Shown: positions 10,628 to 20,462 of the stretch, one piece after another
Position numbering within the stretch: position 1 is the stretch's first letter
Layout of the letters: each line of letters opens with the position of its first letter
Assembly: GCF_010233585.1 (NCBI RefSeq)
Contig: NZ_CP045997.1
Location: 4,033,715-4,097,714 of the forward strand
Direction of reading: 5' to 3'
DNA length: 64,000 nt
Origin: Spirosoma endbachense
GTDB taxonomy: Bacteria; Bacteroidota; Bacteroidia; Cytophagales; Spirosomataceae
Translations under genes and position numbers: made by a program
The notes under the pieces: generated by a model
The model's input: only the letters and a program-made list of their open reading frames with translations
Told to the model about the DNA's origin: nothing
The model's database searches: none

Positions 10628-11116
10628 CTAGTTTTTAACTGGCCGCATCAGCTTGGAGAACGAGAGTTGACCCAGTATCCATTTTCCGTTTTCGTTTACA
10701 TAGACCTCCGTCACCATAAATGGATTGGTCACTTCGTTTCCGCCCACTACGGCCACCAGGTCAAGGTCACTTAACAGGATGGCCGTATTGCCAATCATAT
10801 GGAAGGTCGTTGAATAGACACTCGCTTTCCTGTACCAGATGTTCCCGCTTTTAATGACCTCCAGTTCCCGGCTCTTGCCCCAACTGCCACCCATGTGGAC
10901 AAACATCGATTTTTCATCGAATAAGGTAGCTAACTTGTCTACATTCTTGTCGGACATCCACTGCCATTTTTGCTTCGAGAGGTTAATGATTTCCTGCTCC
11001 ATACTGGCGCTACCCGTTGTAGCAGTATTTGCGTTTTGTGCCTGAGCGAAGGATGCCTGCATACCTGCCATCAGGAAGGAAATTGCGAGAATTGCTATGT
11101 TCATTGTTGTTTTCAT
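10628..11116 (-). CDS. DUF4440 / SnoaL-like (NTF2 fold) exported protein, copy 1
   Basis: 162 aa, signal peptide to about residue 26 (SFAQAQN). The NTF2-like domain carries KQKWQWMSDKNVDKLATLF, MFVHMGGSWGKSRELEVIK and a C-terminal VTEVYVNENGKWILGQLSF strand. It starts 12 bp after the aldo/keto reductase stop, so the two are co-transcribed from the operator-bearing promoter at 12002-12070. With the gene at 10052 it forms a tandem duplication. The substrate is unknown; the pair may bind or isomerise a small aromatic or carbonyl compound, which is inference. Confidence 0.86.
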   Translation of the reverse strand: MKTTMNIAILAISFLMAGMQASFAQAQNANTATTGSASMEQEIINLSKQKWQWMSDKNVDKLATLFDEKSMFVHMGGSWGKSRELEVIKSGNIWYRKASVYSTTFHMIGNTAILLSDLDLVAVVGGNEVTNPFMVTEVYVNENGKWILGQLSFSKLMRPVKN

Positions 11117-11128
11117 TTCTTTGTTGAT

Positions 11129-12070
<942 letters not shown>

Positions 12071-12106
12071 CGGATTTAGGCATCAGGAAGGCTGGCAGGA
12101 AAGCGG

Positions 12107-12114
12107 TAATTTTG
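12107..12114 (+). promoter_or_regulatory. Candidate -7 box for the AraC regulator
   Basis: TAATTTTG fits the Bacteroidota -7 consensus TAnnTTTG and lies 22 bp before the regulator ATG. It is 36 bp downstream of operator copy B. No clear -33 TTG was seen, which would suit an activator-dependent promoter. Confidence 0.4.
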
Positions 12115-12136
12115 ACTTTGTTATAACGGTACTACT

Positions 12137-13039
12137 ATGGTTACCCTAAGACGATTTGAGACAATAAGCGACTACAACGCCTTCAATAATAATGAAACAC
12201 TGCACCCGCTGGTGAGTGTCGTCGATCTGTCCAAGGCCGATCCACGGCAAGGCTCCCGCATGTATTTTGGTTTCTACACGATCTTCTTAAAAGATGTCAA
12301 ATGCGGAGATCTTGTGTATGGCCTGCATACCTATGATTATCAGGAAGGTACGCTGGTTTTTCTGGCACCAGGACAGGTGGCAGGCATAAATAGCAACGGC
12401 GAGACGTATCAGCCCAAAGGCTATGCGCTGGTCTTTCATCCTGATTTAATTCATGGCACTTCGCTGGGGCGTCACATACAGGAGTATAGCTTCTTTGGCT
12501 ACCAATCGAATGAAGCCCTGCATTTGTCGAAACGGGAACGGGGGATTGTGATGGATTGCTTTTCTAAGATTGATTATGAATTAGAGCACGCCATCGATAC
12601 GCACAGTAAGAAGCTGATTGTGAACAACATTGAACTGTTTTTAAACTATTGCGTCCGATTTTATGACCGCCAGTTTATTACCCGGGATACTGTCCATAAA
12701 GGGGTACTGGAACGGTTCGAACATTTGCTGAATGAGTATTATCAGGCTGATAAACCACAGCTTATTGGTTTGCCTTCCGTGGCATACTGCGCCAGTGAAT
12801 TGAATTTGTCGGCCAACTATTTTGGCGATCTGATCAAGAAAGAAACGGGCAAAACCGCGCAGGAGTACATCCAGACAAAAGTAATCGAGGTGGCTAAAGA
12901 ACGGATATTTGATCAAAGCAAATCCGTTAGCCAACTAGCCTACGAATTAGGCTTTAAATATCCCCAGCATTTCATGCGTTTATTTAAACAACGGGTTGGA
13001 CAATCGCCCAATGAGTACCGGATGCTGCATAACAATTAA
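12137..13039 (+). CDS. AraC family transcriptional regulator
   Basis: 300 aa. The N-terminal about 170 residues form a cupin-like ligand-binding domain (EGTLVFLAPGQVAGI, YALVFHPDLIHGT). The C-terminal AraC HTH domain has the first helix region LNLSANYFGDLIKKETGKTA and the second QLAYELGFKYPQHFMRLFK followed by GQSPNEYR. Regulators of this type commonly control adjacent aldo/keto reductase genes in Bacteroidota. It is transcribed away from the reductase at 11980, with the 39-bp operator between them. The same operator stands before both Mo-hydroxylase operons, so it probably controls the whole redox island. Confidence 0.93.
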   Translation: MVTLRRFETISDYNAFNNNETLHPLVSVVDLSKADPRQGSRMYFGFYTIFLKDVKCGDLVYGLHTYDYQEGTLVFLAPGQVAGINSNGETYQPKGYALVFHPDLIHGTSLGRHIQEYSFFGYQSNEALHLSKRERGIVMDCFSKIDYELEHAIDTHSKKLIVNNIELFLNYCVRFYDRQFITRDTVHKGVLERFEHLLNEYYQADKPQLIGLPSVAYCASELNLSANYFGDLIKKETGKTAQEYIQTKVIEVAKERIFDQSKSVSQLAYELGFKYPQHFMRLFKQRVGQSPNEYRMLHNN

Positions 13040-13142
13040 TAGCCTATACATTTCGAAATAAATCATGGCTTGAAGAGCAGGCAAGTCTGAACGAACTGTC
13101 TCATCAGGTAAACATGTGACAGGCTACAGTTCTAATGAACAT

Positions 13143-13198
13143 TAATCAGAAGCGGTCCCGTTGAGCAAACATGTGCTCAACGGGACCGCTTCTGATTA
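13143..13198. terminator. Perfect 25-bp inverted repeat, bidirectional terminator candidate
   Basis: Arms 13143-13167 and 13174-13198 are fully complementary with a 6-nt loop. The repeat lies between the convergent ends of the AraC gene and the sugar dehydrogenase, 20 bp before the latter's stop. No long T tract follows, unlike a classical intrinsic terminator. Confidence 0.65.
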
Positions 13199-13218
13199 CG
13201 GTATTGATGTATTGCCGT

Positions 13219-14460
13219 TTATCTTCTATCGATTCGATACAGCCTTCCCCCGTCAGTAATGGCGTATAAGGCTCCGTCTGTGCCCTGTGTTAGATCGCGA
13301 AAACGCTGCCCTTCATTCGCCAGCAACCGTTCTTCGCCGATAACCCGGTTGTTTTCGATCACCAGTCGCACAATGTGCATTCCACTTAGAGCCCCAATAA
13401 ACAGATTATTCTGCCATTCCGGTATACGATTACCACTGTAGAACGTCATGCCGCTGGGTGACACAACTGGGTCCCAGTAATAAACAGGTTGTTCCAGCCC
13501 TTGCCGTTGCTGAATACCATCCCCTACCCGACTGCCACTGTATTCGAGGCCATACGTAATGGTTGGCCAGCCATAATTGGCTCCAGGCTGGATGCGATTG
13601 ATTTCGTCTCCCCCTCTTGGTCCGTGTTCGCTTTGCCACAGATCGCCCGTTACCGGATGGAGAGCCAGCCCCTGTGGGTTTCGATGCCCATAGGTATATA
13701 ATTCGGGTCGGGCCCCTGCCTGCGATGCCAGTGGATTACCAGTAGTAGCTACCCCTTCTTTGGTGATGCGGATTATTTTTCCCAGTCCCGAATTCAGCGA
13801 TTGGGCTTGAGGCCGGGTAACCAGATCAGACCGCTCTCCCGTACTGATAAGCAGATTGCCAGTCTGATCGATCACAATACGACCACCATAATGCGCCGTC
13901 CCCCGGTAAGCCGGTGTGGCGCGGTAAATGACCGTTACGTTCTCTATCCGTGATTCATTCTGAGACAATTGCCCTTTGGCAACCGCCGTCAGGTTGCCAT
14001 CCGCCATTGGCTCAGAAAATACCCAGTAGACCGTTCGGTTGGTTGCAAAAGCCGGATCGACCCGTACACCCAGCAGCCCGCCCTGACCAGCGGGATTGAC
14101 CGTTGGTATACCGGTGATCGGCTGCCCAAGTTGCCCCGTTGTCGTGGCAATGCGCATGGTACCTGCTTTTTCGGTAATAAGTAATCTGCCATCCGGCAGG
14201 CTGGTAATGCCCCATGGACTAGTCAGGGCTGTCGTCAGGACCTTGCTTTCGTAGCTGGTAGTTGATCGCACACCAGTTACTCGGGTTTGTCCCGCAAAAG
14301 CAGGGCTATAAGTTGCATTGGGCGGGTTTGTCTCAACCGGTGATGTGCTGTTTGGAGGTGTCCCGGTAGATGGAGGAGTTGCCGTATCGGCTACATCGGA
14401 TTTACAGGAAGCAAATGCAAGCAAAGTACTGGCGATACTAATCAGCATTCGATTTTTCAT
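13219..14460 (-). CDS. PQQ-dependent sugar (glucose/sorbosone) dehydrogenase lipoprotein
   Basis: 413 aa from the ATG at 14460, which begins a lipoprotein signal (LLAFASCKSD). After a Thr/Pro/Ser-rich linker the GSDH six-bladed propeller starts near 55. Signature motifs: PWGITSLPDGRLLITEKAG, GGLLGVRVDP, HYGGRIVIDQTGNLLIS, YGHRNPQGLA and LWQSEHGPRGGDEIN, which contribute the catalytic His and the PQQ and Ca ligands. Such enzymes oxidise sugars or other carbonyls outside the cytoplasm and pass electrons to cytochromes or quinones. It is transcribed separately from the Mo-hydroxylase genes and no copy of the shared operator is seen before it. Confidence 0.9.
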   Translation of the reverse strand: MKNRMLISIASTLLAFASCKSDVADTATPPSTGTPPNSTSPVETNPPNATYSPAFAGQTRVTGVRSTTSYESKVLTTALTSPWGITSLPDGRLLITEKAGTMRIATTTGQLGQPITGIPTVNPAGQGGLLGVRVDPAFATNRTVYWVFSEPMADGNLTAVAKGQLSQNESRIENVTVIYRATPAYRGTAHYGGRIVIDQTGNLLISTGERSDLVTRPQAQSLNSGLGKIIRITKEGVATTGNPLASQAGARPELYTYGHRNPQGLALHPVTGDLWQSEHGPRGGDEINRIQPGANYGWPTITYGLEYSGSRVGDGIQQRQGLEQPVYYWDPVVSPSGMTFYSGNRIPEWQNNLFIGALSGMHIVRLVIENNRVIGEERLLANEGQRFRDLTQGTDGALYAITDGGRLYRIDRR

Positions 14461-14537
14461 AGTCCGTTGATTGGTTACGTGTATAGTCAATGAAAGCCAG
14501 ATCCGTTATCCCGGCTTTCATTACCACATGGATACCA

Positions 14538-14803
14538 CTAGTTTGACTTCGTCGACGTGGCGGCTTTCTCCATCACGTCCAGCCTTGCTTTTCGATGATC
14601 GGGTGTAATAGTCGCCGATCCATCGGGCCGAAACTCGAAAACCTCATTCTTTTTTAGATCATAAACGGGTAATTGCGGCAGTCCATTGCCATTCGGATCA
14701 CCTGTTTTAGCGAAGTTGGCCCAGTAGGTGTTCATCATCTGAGCAACCGCGCCTGTAAGGCATGGGTAATCAGGAAGGCAAATCCCAGGATTATTTTTTT
14801 CAC
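14538..14803 (-). pseudogene. Type-B carboxylesterase remnant with internal deletion
   Basis: A GTG at 14803 opens a 22-codon signal-peptide-like stretch (KKIILGFAFLITHALQA) that runs into a stop. In another frame, immediately after it, are the last about 66 residues of a type-B carboxylesterase: TYWANFAKTGDPNGNG, then VYDLKKNEVFEFRPDG, ending at 14538. The catalytic core (over 400 residues) is missing. This reads as a gene that lost its middle, leaving signal peptide and C terminus joined near 14740-14755. It is not functional as an esterase. It lies between the sugar dehydrogenase and the second Mo-hydroxylase operon. Confidence 0.7.
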
Positions 14804-14940
14804 GCTACTGTCGTTTAGCTAGTTACTTGATCCGTTTAGCCGACGCATCGCAATTCCACATGGTGCTTTGCGATGGTTGACTTTCCCCTTCGCCCGATCG
14901 ATGATCAATGCCTTATTTCCGGTAGTATTGGGTAGGTGAT

Positions 14941-14990
14941 CCCAGCACCCGTTCAATGGTCATTATTGATCATTGAACGGGTAAGCTGGG
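14941..14990 (-). terminator. Hairpin terminator after the second Mo-hydroxylase operon
   Basis: Stem ACCCGTTCAATG (947-958) pairs with 971-982; CCCAGC (941-946) pairs with GCTGGG (985-990) across a 2-nt bulge. It lies 47 bp downstream of the stop at 15037, where transcripts of the XdhC / 2Fe-2S / molybdopterin operon would end. Confidence 0.6.
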
Positions 14991-15036
14991 CGGATTTGAC
15001 TATATATCGGAAGACCAGCCTATGCAAATAATGCGC

Positions 15037-17289
15037 CTAAATCCGCTTGTCCAGCGCGGGCTTAAAGGGCTGGTTATATTGCCGTTTGCCGGTGTTTTTA
15101 TACAACGCATTGGCGACGGCACCAAATACCGGCGGGAAAGGAGGTTCGCCTAATCCGGTCGGGTCGAGGTCATTTTCAACAAAGTGAACATCAATCAGTT
15201 TTGGCGCTTCGTTATGACGAATGATGCGGTAGTTGTTGAAGTTGCTTTGCTCGGCAGCCCCATTTTTATGCGTCAGAGCACCATAAAACGCATTGCCAAT
15301 CCCGTCGACCACGGCTCCCTGCACCATATTGGTTGCCGCATCGGGGTTTATCACGATACCGCAGTCCATGGCACTGAATACGCGCTCCACATAGGGCTGC
15401 CCCTCACGGGTCACCATATCGACCACATGGGCTGCGTAGGAGTTATGACAGAAATAAGCGGCAACCCCACGATGGTACTTCTCATTACCCGGTTTGTTCC
15501 AGCCCGACTTATCCCGTACCAACGTCAATACACCCGCATACCGGTCGGCGTCGTACTCATTGTTTTTACCAACGGGATTTTCCTTTGCCCGTTTCAAGAG
15601 ATCCAGTCTAAACTCGATGGGGTCTTTACCCATGGCCTCAGCCACTTCATCCAGGAAGGATTGTTCAGCGGCCGCGTTAAAGTTGGAACGTGGGGCCCGG
15701 AAGGCACCAATGGTAATATTGGAGGGTATCTCCCACCCTTCGGCCAGGTAATTATCTACGGCTCCGGCCGGAAAACGATTGGCATGGATCGCATGCTCGG
15801 GTATACCGCCCCCTTTTACATGGAACCCAATCAGGTTTTTATTCGCATCTAAAGCCGCACGATACGTAGCCGTGTACATCGGGCGATAAATCCCGTAGGT
15901 CATGTCATCTTCGCGGGTGTAGATGAGTTTGATCGGTGCTTGGGCTTTTTTGGAAATCAGAGCCGCTTCGGTGAGATAATGACCATACGCCCGACGACCA
16001 AAGCCACCACCCATCCGAGTCATCTGAATCTCAATCTTATCGGCCGGAAGATTTAAGATTTTTGACAGCGTCGGTTCGATCCAACCCGGTGCCTGCAACG
16101 GGCCTACCAGTATGGCCTTTTCGTCGGTCACATGGGCGAAGAAATTCATCGGTTCCATGCAGTTATGGGCCAGAAACGGAGCATTATAGGTGCGTTCGAT
16201 TACCTGAGCCGCATTTTTGAAAGCCGTTTCGGGGTCGCCGTCTTTTCTCAATTGCTGAGCTGGTTTTTTGGCATACTCCTGTATTTTTTCCAGCTGGGCA
16301 GTGCTGCTTTCAAGCCCGCCCGGAACAATAATCTCTCGTTTGCCGCCCCTACCCATCATGGTATCTTTTGTATCACCAGCAGGCTCCCACTGGGCGAGTA
16401 GCTTTTTGCGGGCATTCATGACTTCCCAGGTCGATTTGCCCACCACAACCAGCAAATCGTTGAACGTACGGGTATCGAAACCACCTTGTTCGAAACCGTC
16501 TTCATATAATTTCAGGCTAAACACCTCTTTGATACCAGGCATTTTGAGGGTTTGCGACGCATCGAACGATTTCAGTTTCATACCGAAGGCTGGCGGATGC
16601 TGAATCATAGCAATGAGCATACCGTCAGCCCGATAATCCAGCCCGAACAGCGGTTTGCCGGTAACGACCTTGAAGCCCTCTACATTTTTCTTGGATTTTC
16701 TGACAATAGTGAAGTCCTTCGGGGCTTTTAGTTTCATGCCTTTGGGCACCGTCAGGGTAGCCGCTTTACTGGCCATTTCACCATAGTTCGCCGATTTCCC
16801 GCTCGAATGATGCAATACACCTGCTTTAGTCGTTACCTCTTCTATCGGCACATTCCAGGATTGGGCGGCTGCCTGGCATAACATCTGTCGGGCGGCTGCC
16901 CCGGCTTCCCGGAGAGGTTTCCAATACATCCGAACCGAGTTGCTACCCCCCGTAAACTGTGGGCCTAATTTCGTGCTGTCGTGTGGCCCCATCTCAACGA
17001 CCACGCTTTTCCAATCTACGTCTAATTCCTCGGCTACGATCATGGGCAACGAAGTCATCACGTTCTGGCCAAATTCAGGATTTGGGCACATGAGTTTAAC
17101 CACATTGTCGGCTGTGATCTGAATGTAGCCATTGAGCTGGGCCCATTGCTCGGGCACGTTCAGCTCGTGCAGTTTATCGGCGGCTTTTGCGCTCGATAAC
17201 CAGCTTACGCTGAGCATCATACCTCCACCAGAAAGCAAGGAAGCCTTTAAGAAAGAACGCCGATTATATGTCGATTTGGTAGTAGTCAT
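15037..17289 (-). CDS. Molybdopterin-binding subunit of xanthine dehydrogenase-family hydroxylase, second copy, Tat-exported
   Basis: 750 aa from the ATG at 17289; the alternative TTG six bases upstream adds nothing. A twin-arginine signal NRRSFLKASLLSGGG is present. Family motifs: FTGGSNSVRMYW, RMGGGFGRRAYGHYLTEA and, at the C terminus, GLGEPPFPPVFGAVANAL with the expected catalytic Glu. It is a distant paralogue of the protein at 4473. The 2Fe-2S gene ends 33 bp upstream and XdhC precedes that, so it is the last gene of a three-gene operon. No cytochrome gene is attached, so it may share the diheme cytochrome at 6650. Confidence 0.92.
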   Translation of the reverse strand: MTTTKSTYNRRSFLKASLLSGGGMMLSVSWLSSAKAADKLHELNVPEQWAQLNGYIQITADNVVKLMCPNPEFGQNVMTSLPMIVAEELDVDWKSVVVEMGPHDSTKLGPQFTGGSNSVRMYWKPLREAGAAARQMLCQAAAQSWNVPIEEVTTKAGVLHHSSGKSANYGEMASKAATLTVPKGMKLKAPKDFTIVRKSKKNVEGFKVVTGKPLFGLDYRADGMLIAMIQHPPAFGMKLKSFDASQTLKMPGIKEVFSLKLYEDGFEQGGFDTRTFNDLLVVVGKSTWEVMNARKKLLAQWEPAGDTKDTMMGRGGKREIIVPGGLESSTAQLEKIQEYAKKPAQQLRKDGDPETAFKNAAQVIERTYNAPFLAHNCMEPMNFFAHVTDEKAILVGPLQAPGWIEPTLSKILNLPADKIEIQMTRMGGGFGRRAYGHYLTEAALISKKAQAPIKLIYTREDDMTYGIYRPMYTATYRAALDANKNLIGFHVKGGGIPEHAIHANRFPAGAVDNYLAEGWEIPSNITIGAFRAPRSNFNAAAEQSFLDEVAEAMGKDPIEFRLDLLKRAKENPVGKNNEYDADRYAGVLTLVRDKSGWNKPGNEKYHRGVAAYFCHNSYAAHVVDMVTREGQPYVERVFSAMDCGIVINPDAATNMVQGAVVDGIGNAFYGALTHKNGAAEQSNFNNYRIIRHNEAPKLIDVHFVENDLDPTGLGEPPFPPVFGAVANALYKNTGKRQYNQPFKPALDKRI

Positions 17290-17322
17290 GGTCAAGGTTT
17301 TGTTAACGGGTTGACGGCTAGC

Positions 17323-17778
17323 TTACTTTTTTGCCGCTGATTTGATGGCTTCTTTGATGCGCAGATACGTTCCACACCGGCAGATGTTTCCGCTCATGGC
17401 CGCATCGATATCGGCATCACCGGGATTCGGATTGGACTTCAGCAGGGAAGCCGCACTCATGATTTGCCCCGCCTGGCAGTAGCCACACTGAGCTACATCA
17501 TGTTCCAGCCATGCCTTCTGAACAGGGTGGTCGCCTTTGGCCGACAACCCCTCAATGGTGGTGATGGCCTCTTTTCCAACGGCCGAAACTGGCAACTGGC
17601 AAGATCGAACCGCCGTTCCGCTCAAATGGACGGTGCAGGCTCCGCACTGGGCGATACCACAGCCGTATTTGGTGCCGGGCAAGTCCAGATGATCACGTAA
17701 TACCCAAAGCATGGGCGTCGAAGGATCGACGTTTACCTGCCTGATTTTTCCGTTAATTTTTAGATTATAGGTGGCCAC
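17323..17778 (-). CDS. (2Fe-2S)-binding subunit of Mo hydroxylase, intact copy
   Basis: 151 aa. The plant-type 2Fe-2S domain has ligands in [15 protein letters not shown] and RSC. The C-terminal four-helix domain binds the second cluster through [14 protein letters not shown] and [15 protein letters not shown]. All eight Cys are present, unlike the frameshifted paralogue at 7339-7819. It transfers electrons from the molybdenum site to the acceptor. It lies 59 bp downstream of the XdhC gene. It might also supply the small subunit for the first enzyme if that gene is truly broken; this is inference. Confidence 0.94.
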   Translation of the reverse strand: MATYNLKINGKIRQVNVDPSTPMLWVLRDHLDLPGTKYGCGIAQCGACTVHLSGTAVRSCQLPVSAVGKEAITTIEGLSAKGDHPVQKAWLEHDVAQCGYCQAGQIMSAASLLKSNPNPGDADIDAAMSGNICRCGTYLRIKEAIKSAAKK

Positions 17779-17837
17779 TTTGATAGGGTTTATTCGTTAT
17801 AGTAAGCGTTTGACTGGCAAGGCAATACGGGTGTAAA

Positions 17838-18971
17838 TTAAACGAAAATAGTGTTCTGTTCGGCATTTAAGCGGTCATGAATGGGTCCAGGTCTGTCGGT
17901 CAGAAACCCACCGCACCGCTGGCTGAAAAAGGCTTTGATTTCGCCCAGAACGGAAAGCGCTATCTCATCGGGGGTTTCGGCGCCAAGATCCAGACCAATG
18001 GGTGAATGAACCCGTTTCAGGGCCGTTGGGGCAAACGACCGCCCCGTTCGCTCCCACTGGTTCTTCATCTTTTCATACCGTTTACGCGGACCCAGCATAC
18101 CGATATAGGGCACATCCGTTTTCAGTAGCCTGGTCAACACAGCAAGGTCGTAGTTGTAGTTGTGCGACATCAGCACGGCGGCTGTCCGATCCGTGAAGGC
18201 AATTTTGTCGGTCACGGCATCGGCATCGGCGTAGAGCAAACAGGTCGCTTCCGGAAAGCGTTTGGGAGCTAAGTGAGCAATGCAGTCTTCGGTTACCGTG
18301 ACCCGCCAGCCGATTTCGGTGGCCAGCCGGGTAAGCGGAATCGTATCGTAGCCTGCACCGAAAATCACCAGCTCGATACCGGGATCCAGACGCTCGATAA
18401 AGACCTCAGCGAAACCACTGGCTACCGGAATAATGGATGTCAGGGGTTTGCCGACCTGCATGACCAGTTTCATATCCTGTTGAAGCCAGGTTGGAATCGC
18501 ATTTGTTTGTTTCTCGGTGAGCACAAAGCGGCTCCCCTCCCGTAAGCCCGTACCCGGTGTTCTCCGGCAAATCGTTGCGATGACGCGACGGTCGCGATGC
18601 TGATTGAATTCGCTTAACAAAGCAATGGGATTGGTTGGATCAGCGGGATCGATCGGCTCCATAAACACGTCGATGATGCCGTTGCAACCCAGTCCTACGC
18701 CCAGACTGTTGGCGTCGTCGTCCATCGTATCGTAGCGCACAACCATTGGTTTTCCATCGAGCATGACCTGTCGGGCTTTGCGCAGGGCGTCACCTTCCAG
18801 ACAACCGCCACTGATGGCCCCTTCCCAGCGGCCATCGTCAGTGACCAGCATTCGGGCACCAGGCCGTCGGTAGGCTGACCCTTCTACGTACACGACCGTT
18901 GCCAGCGCCACCTTACGCTGTAAATGGTCAATTTGCTCATAAACAGTCAGTATGCGGTTGATTTCTTTCAT
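17838..18971 (-). CDS. XdhC/CoxI family molybdenum cofactor insertion protein
   Basis: 377 aa from the ATG at 18971 (MKEINRILTVYEQ). The N-terminal XdhC_CoxI domain shows VEGSAYRRPGARMLV and GAISGGCLEGDALRKA. The C-terminal Rossmann domain has VIFGAGYDTIPLTRLA, LMSHNYNYDLAVLTRLL and YIGMLGPRKRYEKM. XdhC proteins bind Moco, promote its sulfuration and deliver it to the hydroxylase. It is the only such gene near either hydroxylase, so it may serve both. It is first in its operon, behind shared operator copy C, with a 5' untranslated region of about 85 nt. Confidence 0.92.
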   Translation of the reverse strand: MKEINRILTVYEQIDHLQRKVALATVVYVEGSAYRRPGARMLVTDDGRWEGAISGGCLEGDALRKARQVMLDGKPMVVRYDTMDDDANSLGVGLGCNGIIDVFMEPIDPADPTNPIALLSEFNQHRDRRVIATICRRTPGTGLREGSRFVLTEKQTNAIPTWLQQDMKLVMQVGKPLTSIIPVASGFAEVFIERLDPGIELVIFGAGYDTIPLTRLATEIGWRVTVTEDCIAHLAPKRFPEATCLLYADADAVTDKIAFTDRTAAVLMSHNYNYDLAVLTRLLKTDVPYIGMLGPRKRYEKMKNQWERTGRSFAPTALKRVHSPIGLDLGAETPDEIALSVLGEIKAFFSQRCGGFLTDRPGPIHDRLNAEQNTIFV

Positions 18972-19064
18972 GTCTTGCGCACTCGATGGAATGGTAGCCA
19001 GAAACTCACTAGAACGGACTCGAGCAGTCAATCATCCACTTGTTTAAACAGGGTGGTATTCTGA

Positions 19065-19133
19065 CAAAGGTCTCTATTAAACTAATAATGGCTGGTATAC
19101 AGATTACGGATGTTACTACCATTTTTACAGATT
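19065..19133 (-). promoter_or_regulatory. Shared operator and promoter, copy C (upstream of XdhC operon)
   Basis: Minus-strand -7-like box GACCTTTG (plus-strand 19065-19072), 22 bp, then the 39-bp element at 19095-19133. Plus-strand landmarks are GTATACAGATTACGGAT, TACTACCATT and TTACAGATT. It matches copy B closely, including the CAAAGGTCTC around the box. Distance to the XdhC ATG is about 94 bp from the box. Confidence 0.75.
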
Positions 19134-19171
19134 TTGTAGGGGTGACTATTGCCACCGTTCTGTAAAGCCTA

Positions 19172-19190
19172 CGTGGCTGTTGCACAACTC
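19172..19190. repeat. 19-nt repeat shared with 40654-40672
   Basis: CGTGGCTGTTGCACAACTC is identical at both sites, and the flanking sequence differs. Both copies lie in intergenic DNA just beyond a gene end. It looks like a terminal repeat left by an insertion sequence, but no second end or transposase was found next to either copy. Confidence 0.45.
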
Positions 19191-19232
19191 CATAAGGATA
19201 TAGGGCAGACCTGCCCTGGCAAGTACTGGCGT

Positions 19233-19847
19233 CTAGCGCTTCTGTTTTTGAAATACTAGTCTTGTCCAAGACACATTTTCTTTGTTTGCCATCAAACTTG
19301 GCTGATTTTCAATGCATACTAATGTTGTTAGGTTAAGATGTTTAGCATCCTGTATGGCTAGTTTACTACTTGTGGGAAAAACGTGGCACCCTACACCCGG
19401 TGGACCATGCCGAAGGGAAAGAGCGAAAATGCCTTTTGTCCTTAACAAGGAGGCAATTCTTTCCATGGCCATCGTCTGCTCTGCTTCATCAAGGTGATGC
19501 CACACAGCTGATGCTAGAATAAAGTCAAATTGCATAGCTGGATGGCCAAGTATGCTTAGTTTCGGTAAGCAATCATCAATCCATTTAACAGCTGGCGAAT
19601 GGTATAATTTCTCTCCAGCAATTCGAAATTCTTCAGTAGGCTCAACAGCGATAACCGAATGCCCCCTTTTTGAAAATTCAAAGGCATCCCGGCCAATTCC
19701 TGCTCCCAGATCCAAGATGTAACCTGGAACTTCAGGAATAAACGGTAGAAAATCTTGATGCAATTCCGTAAAACCAATGGTTATTGTGGCTTCAATAAAT
19801 TTTTGAGCGACATCATCATACCCTTTTATCCCCAATACAGAATTCAT
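19233..19847 (-). CDS. Class I SAM-dependent methyltransferase
   Basis: 204 aa. SAM-binding motif I is YILDLGAGIGRDAFEF (about 45-60), followed by SVIAVEPTEEFR (motif II acidic residue) and the conserved FILASAVWHHLDEAE and LLRTKGIFALSLRHGPPG. This is a Methyltransf_25/11-type domain acting on an unknown small molecule. It is a single gene; the upstream gap to the esterase remnant is 82 bp and no operon partner is evident. Confidence 0.9.
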   Translation of the reverse strand: MNSVLGIKGYDDVAQKFIEATITIGFTELHQDFLPFIPEVPGYILDLGAGIGRDAFEFSKRGHSVIAVEPTEEFRIAGEKLYHSPAVKWIDDCLPKLSILGHPAMQFDFILASAVWHHLDEAEQTMAMERIASLLRTKGIFALSLRHGPPGVGCHVFPTSSKLAIQDAKHLNLTTLVCIENQPSLMANKENVSWTRLVFQKQKR

Positions 19848-19929
19848 TTTTATTTGTTCTACATTACTATCGCGAGCGTGGCTGTACTATTATTTCAGTC
19901 ATGACATAACACCCCAAAAGGTAGAGTTT

Positions 19930-20454
19930 TTGTATCGTCAGCTATGCAAGACAGAAAGTACGACCACGAAAAACTCGTCACTTGTTTTCAACTTTCCAGC
20001 CGCATGCCGAAAGATAACGGCTTCAGCGGCCTGGTTCTATCGGCGGCTCAAGGAAACACTCGACCTGACTTTCCTCTATGAGCACACCAAAGATCTCAAT
20101 GGTTCAACCGAAAAGAAGACTCCCGGTACAGATTATCCGATGGGAACGCCCCTCGCGATGGATATTTCGTTCAAATTTAACAACGAAATTCCCCCTCGTG
20201 ACGGATCTGAACCCAATGAAAGTTTCTTCGGTGGCAATCGGCCGGAACAGTTCGAGGCTTCGCGTCACTTTGCCGAGCTATGGACAACCTTCGCCCGAAC
20301 GGATAAACCAGCCGCTAAAGTCGTACCTCAGAGGCCGGTTTACAACCTCAAGCCTCGGCCCACGATGCGCATTGGTGTCAACTGCGAGGTGATTGACAAT
20401 CGGTTTGGTGATGAACTCGCCCTATGGCGGTCCCGTGGGGAATTGAAGTCGAAA
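19930..20454 (+). pseudogene. Type-B carboxylesterase C-terminal remnant
   Basis: About 175 codons resemble the C-terminal third of a type-B carboxylesterase: LYEHTKD, GTDYPMGTPLAMDISFKFNN, RHFAELWTTFARTDKPAAK, RPTMRIGVNCEV and DELALW. No catalytic Ser-containing GESAGG segment is present, and the N-terminal two thirds are absent. The reading frame continues past the domain into a 31-bp palindrome. The region 19930-20070 looks scrambled relative to the family, so it has probably decayed. It differs in sequence from the esterase fragment at 14538. Confidence 0.7.
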
Positions 20455-20462
20455 TTAGCAGA

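Noticed and set aside
13193..13206. GATTACGGTATT, similar to the shared operator
   Set aside because: Only a 12-nt match to copy A, at a gene end inside or next to the terminator, without the -7 box or the second half-site.
15184..15852. Long open frame (222 codons) on the plus strand
   Set aside because: Lies fully antisense to the molybdopterin subunit gene, whose domain motifs are intact in the other strand; the translation shows no family signature.
19065..19190. Idea that the 19-nt repeat at 19172 is part of the shared operator
   Set aside because: It lies 39 bp beyond the operator, is absent near copies A and B, and recurs at 40654 without any operator.
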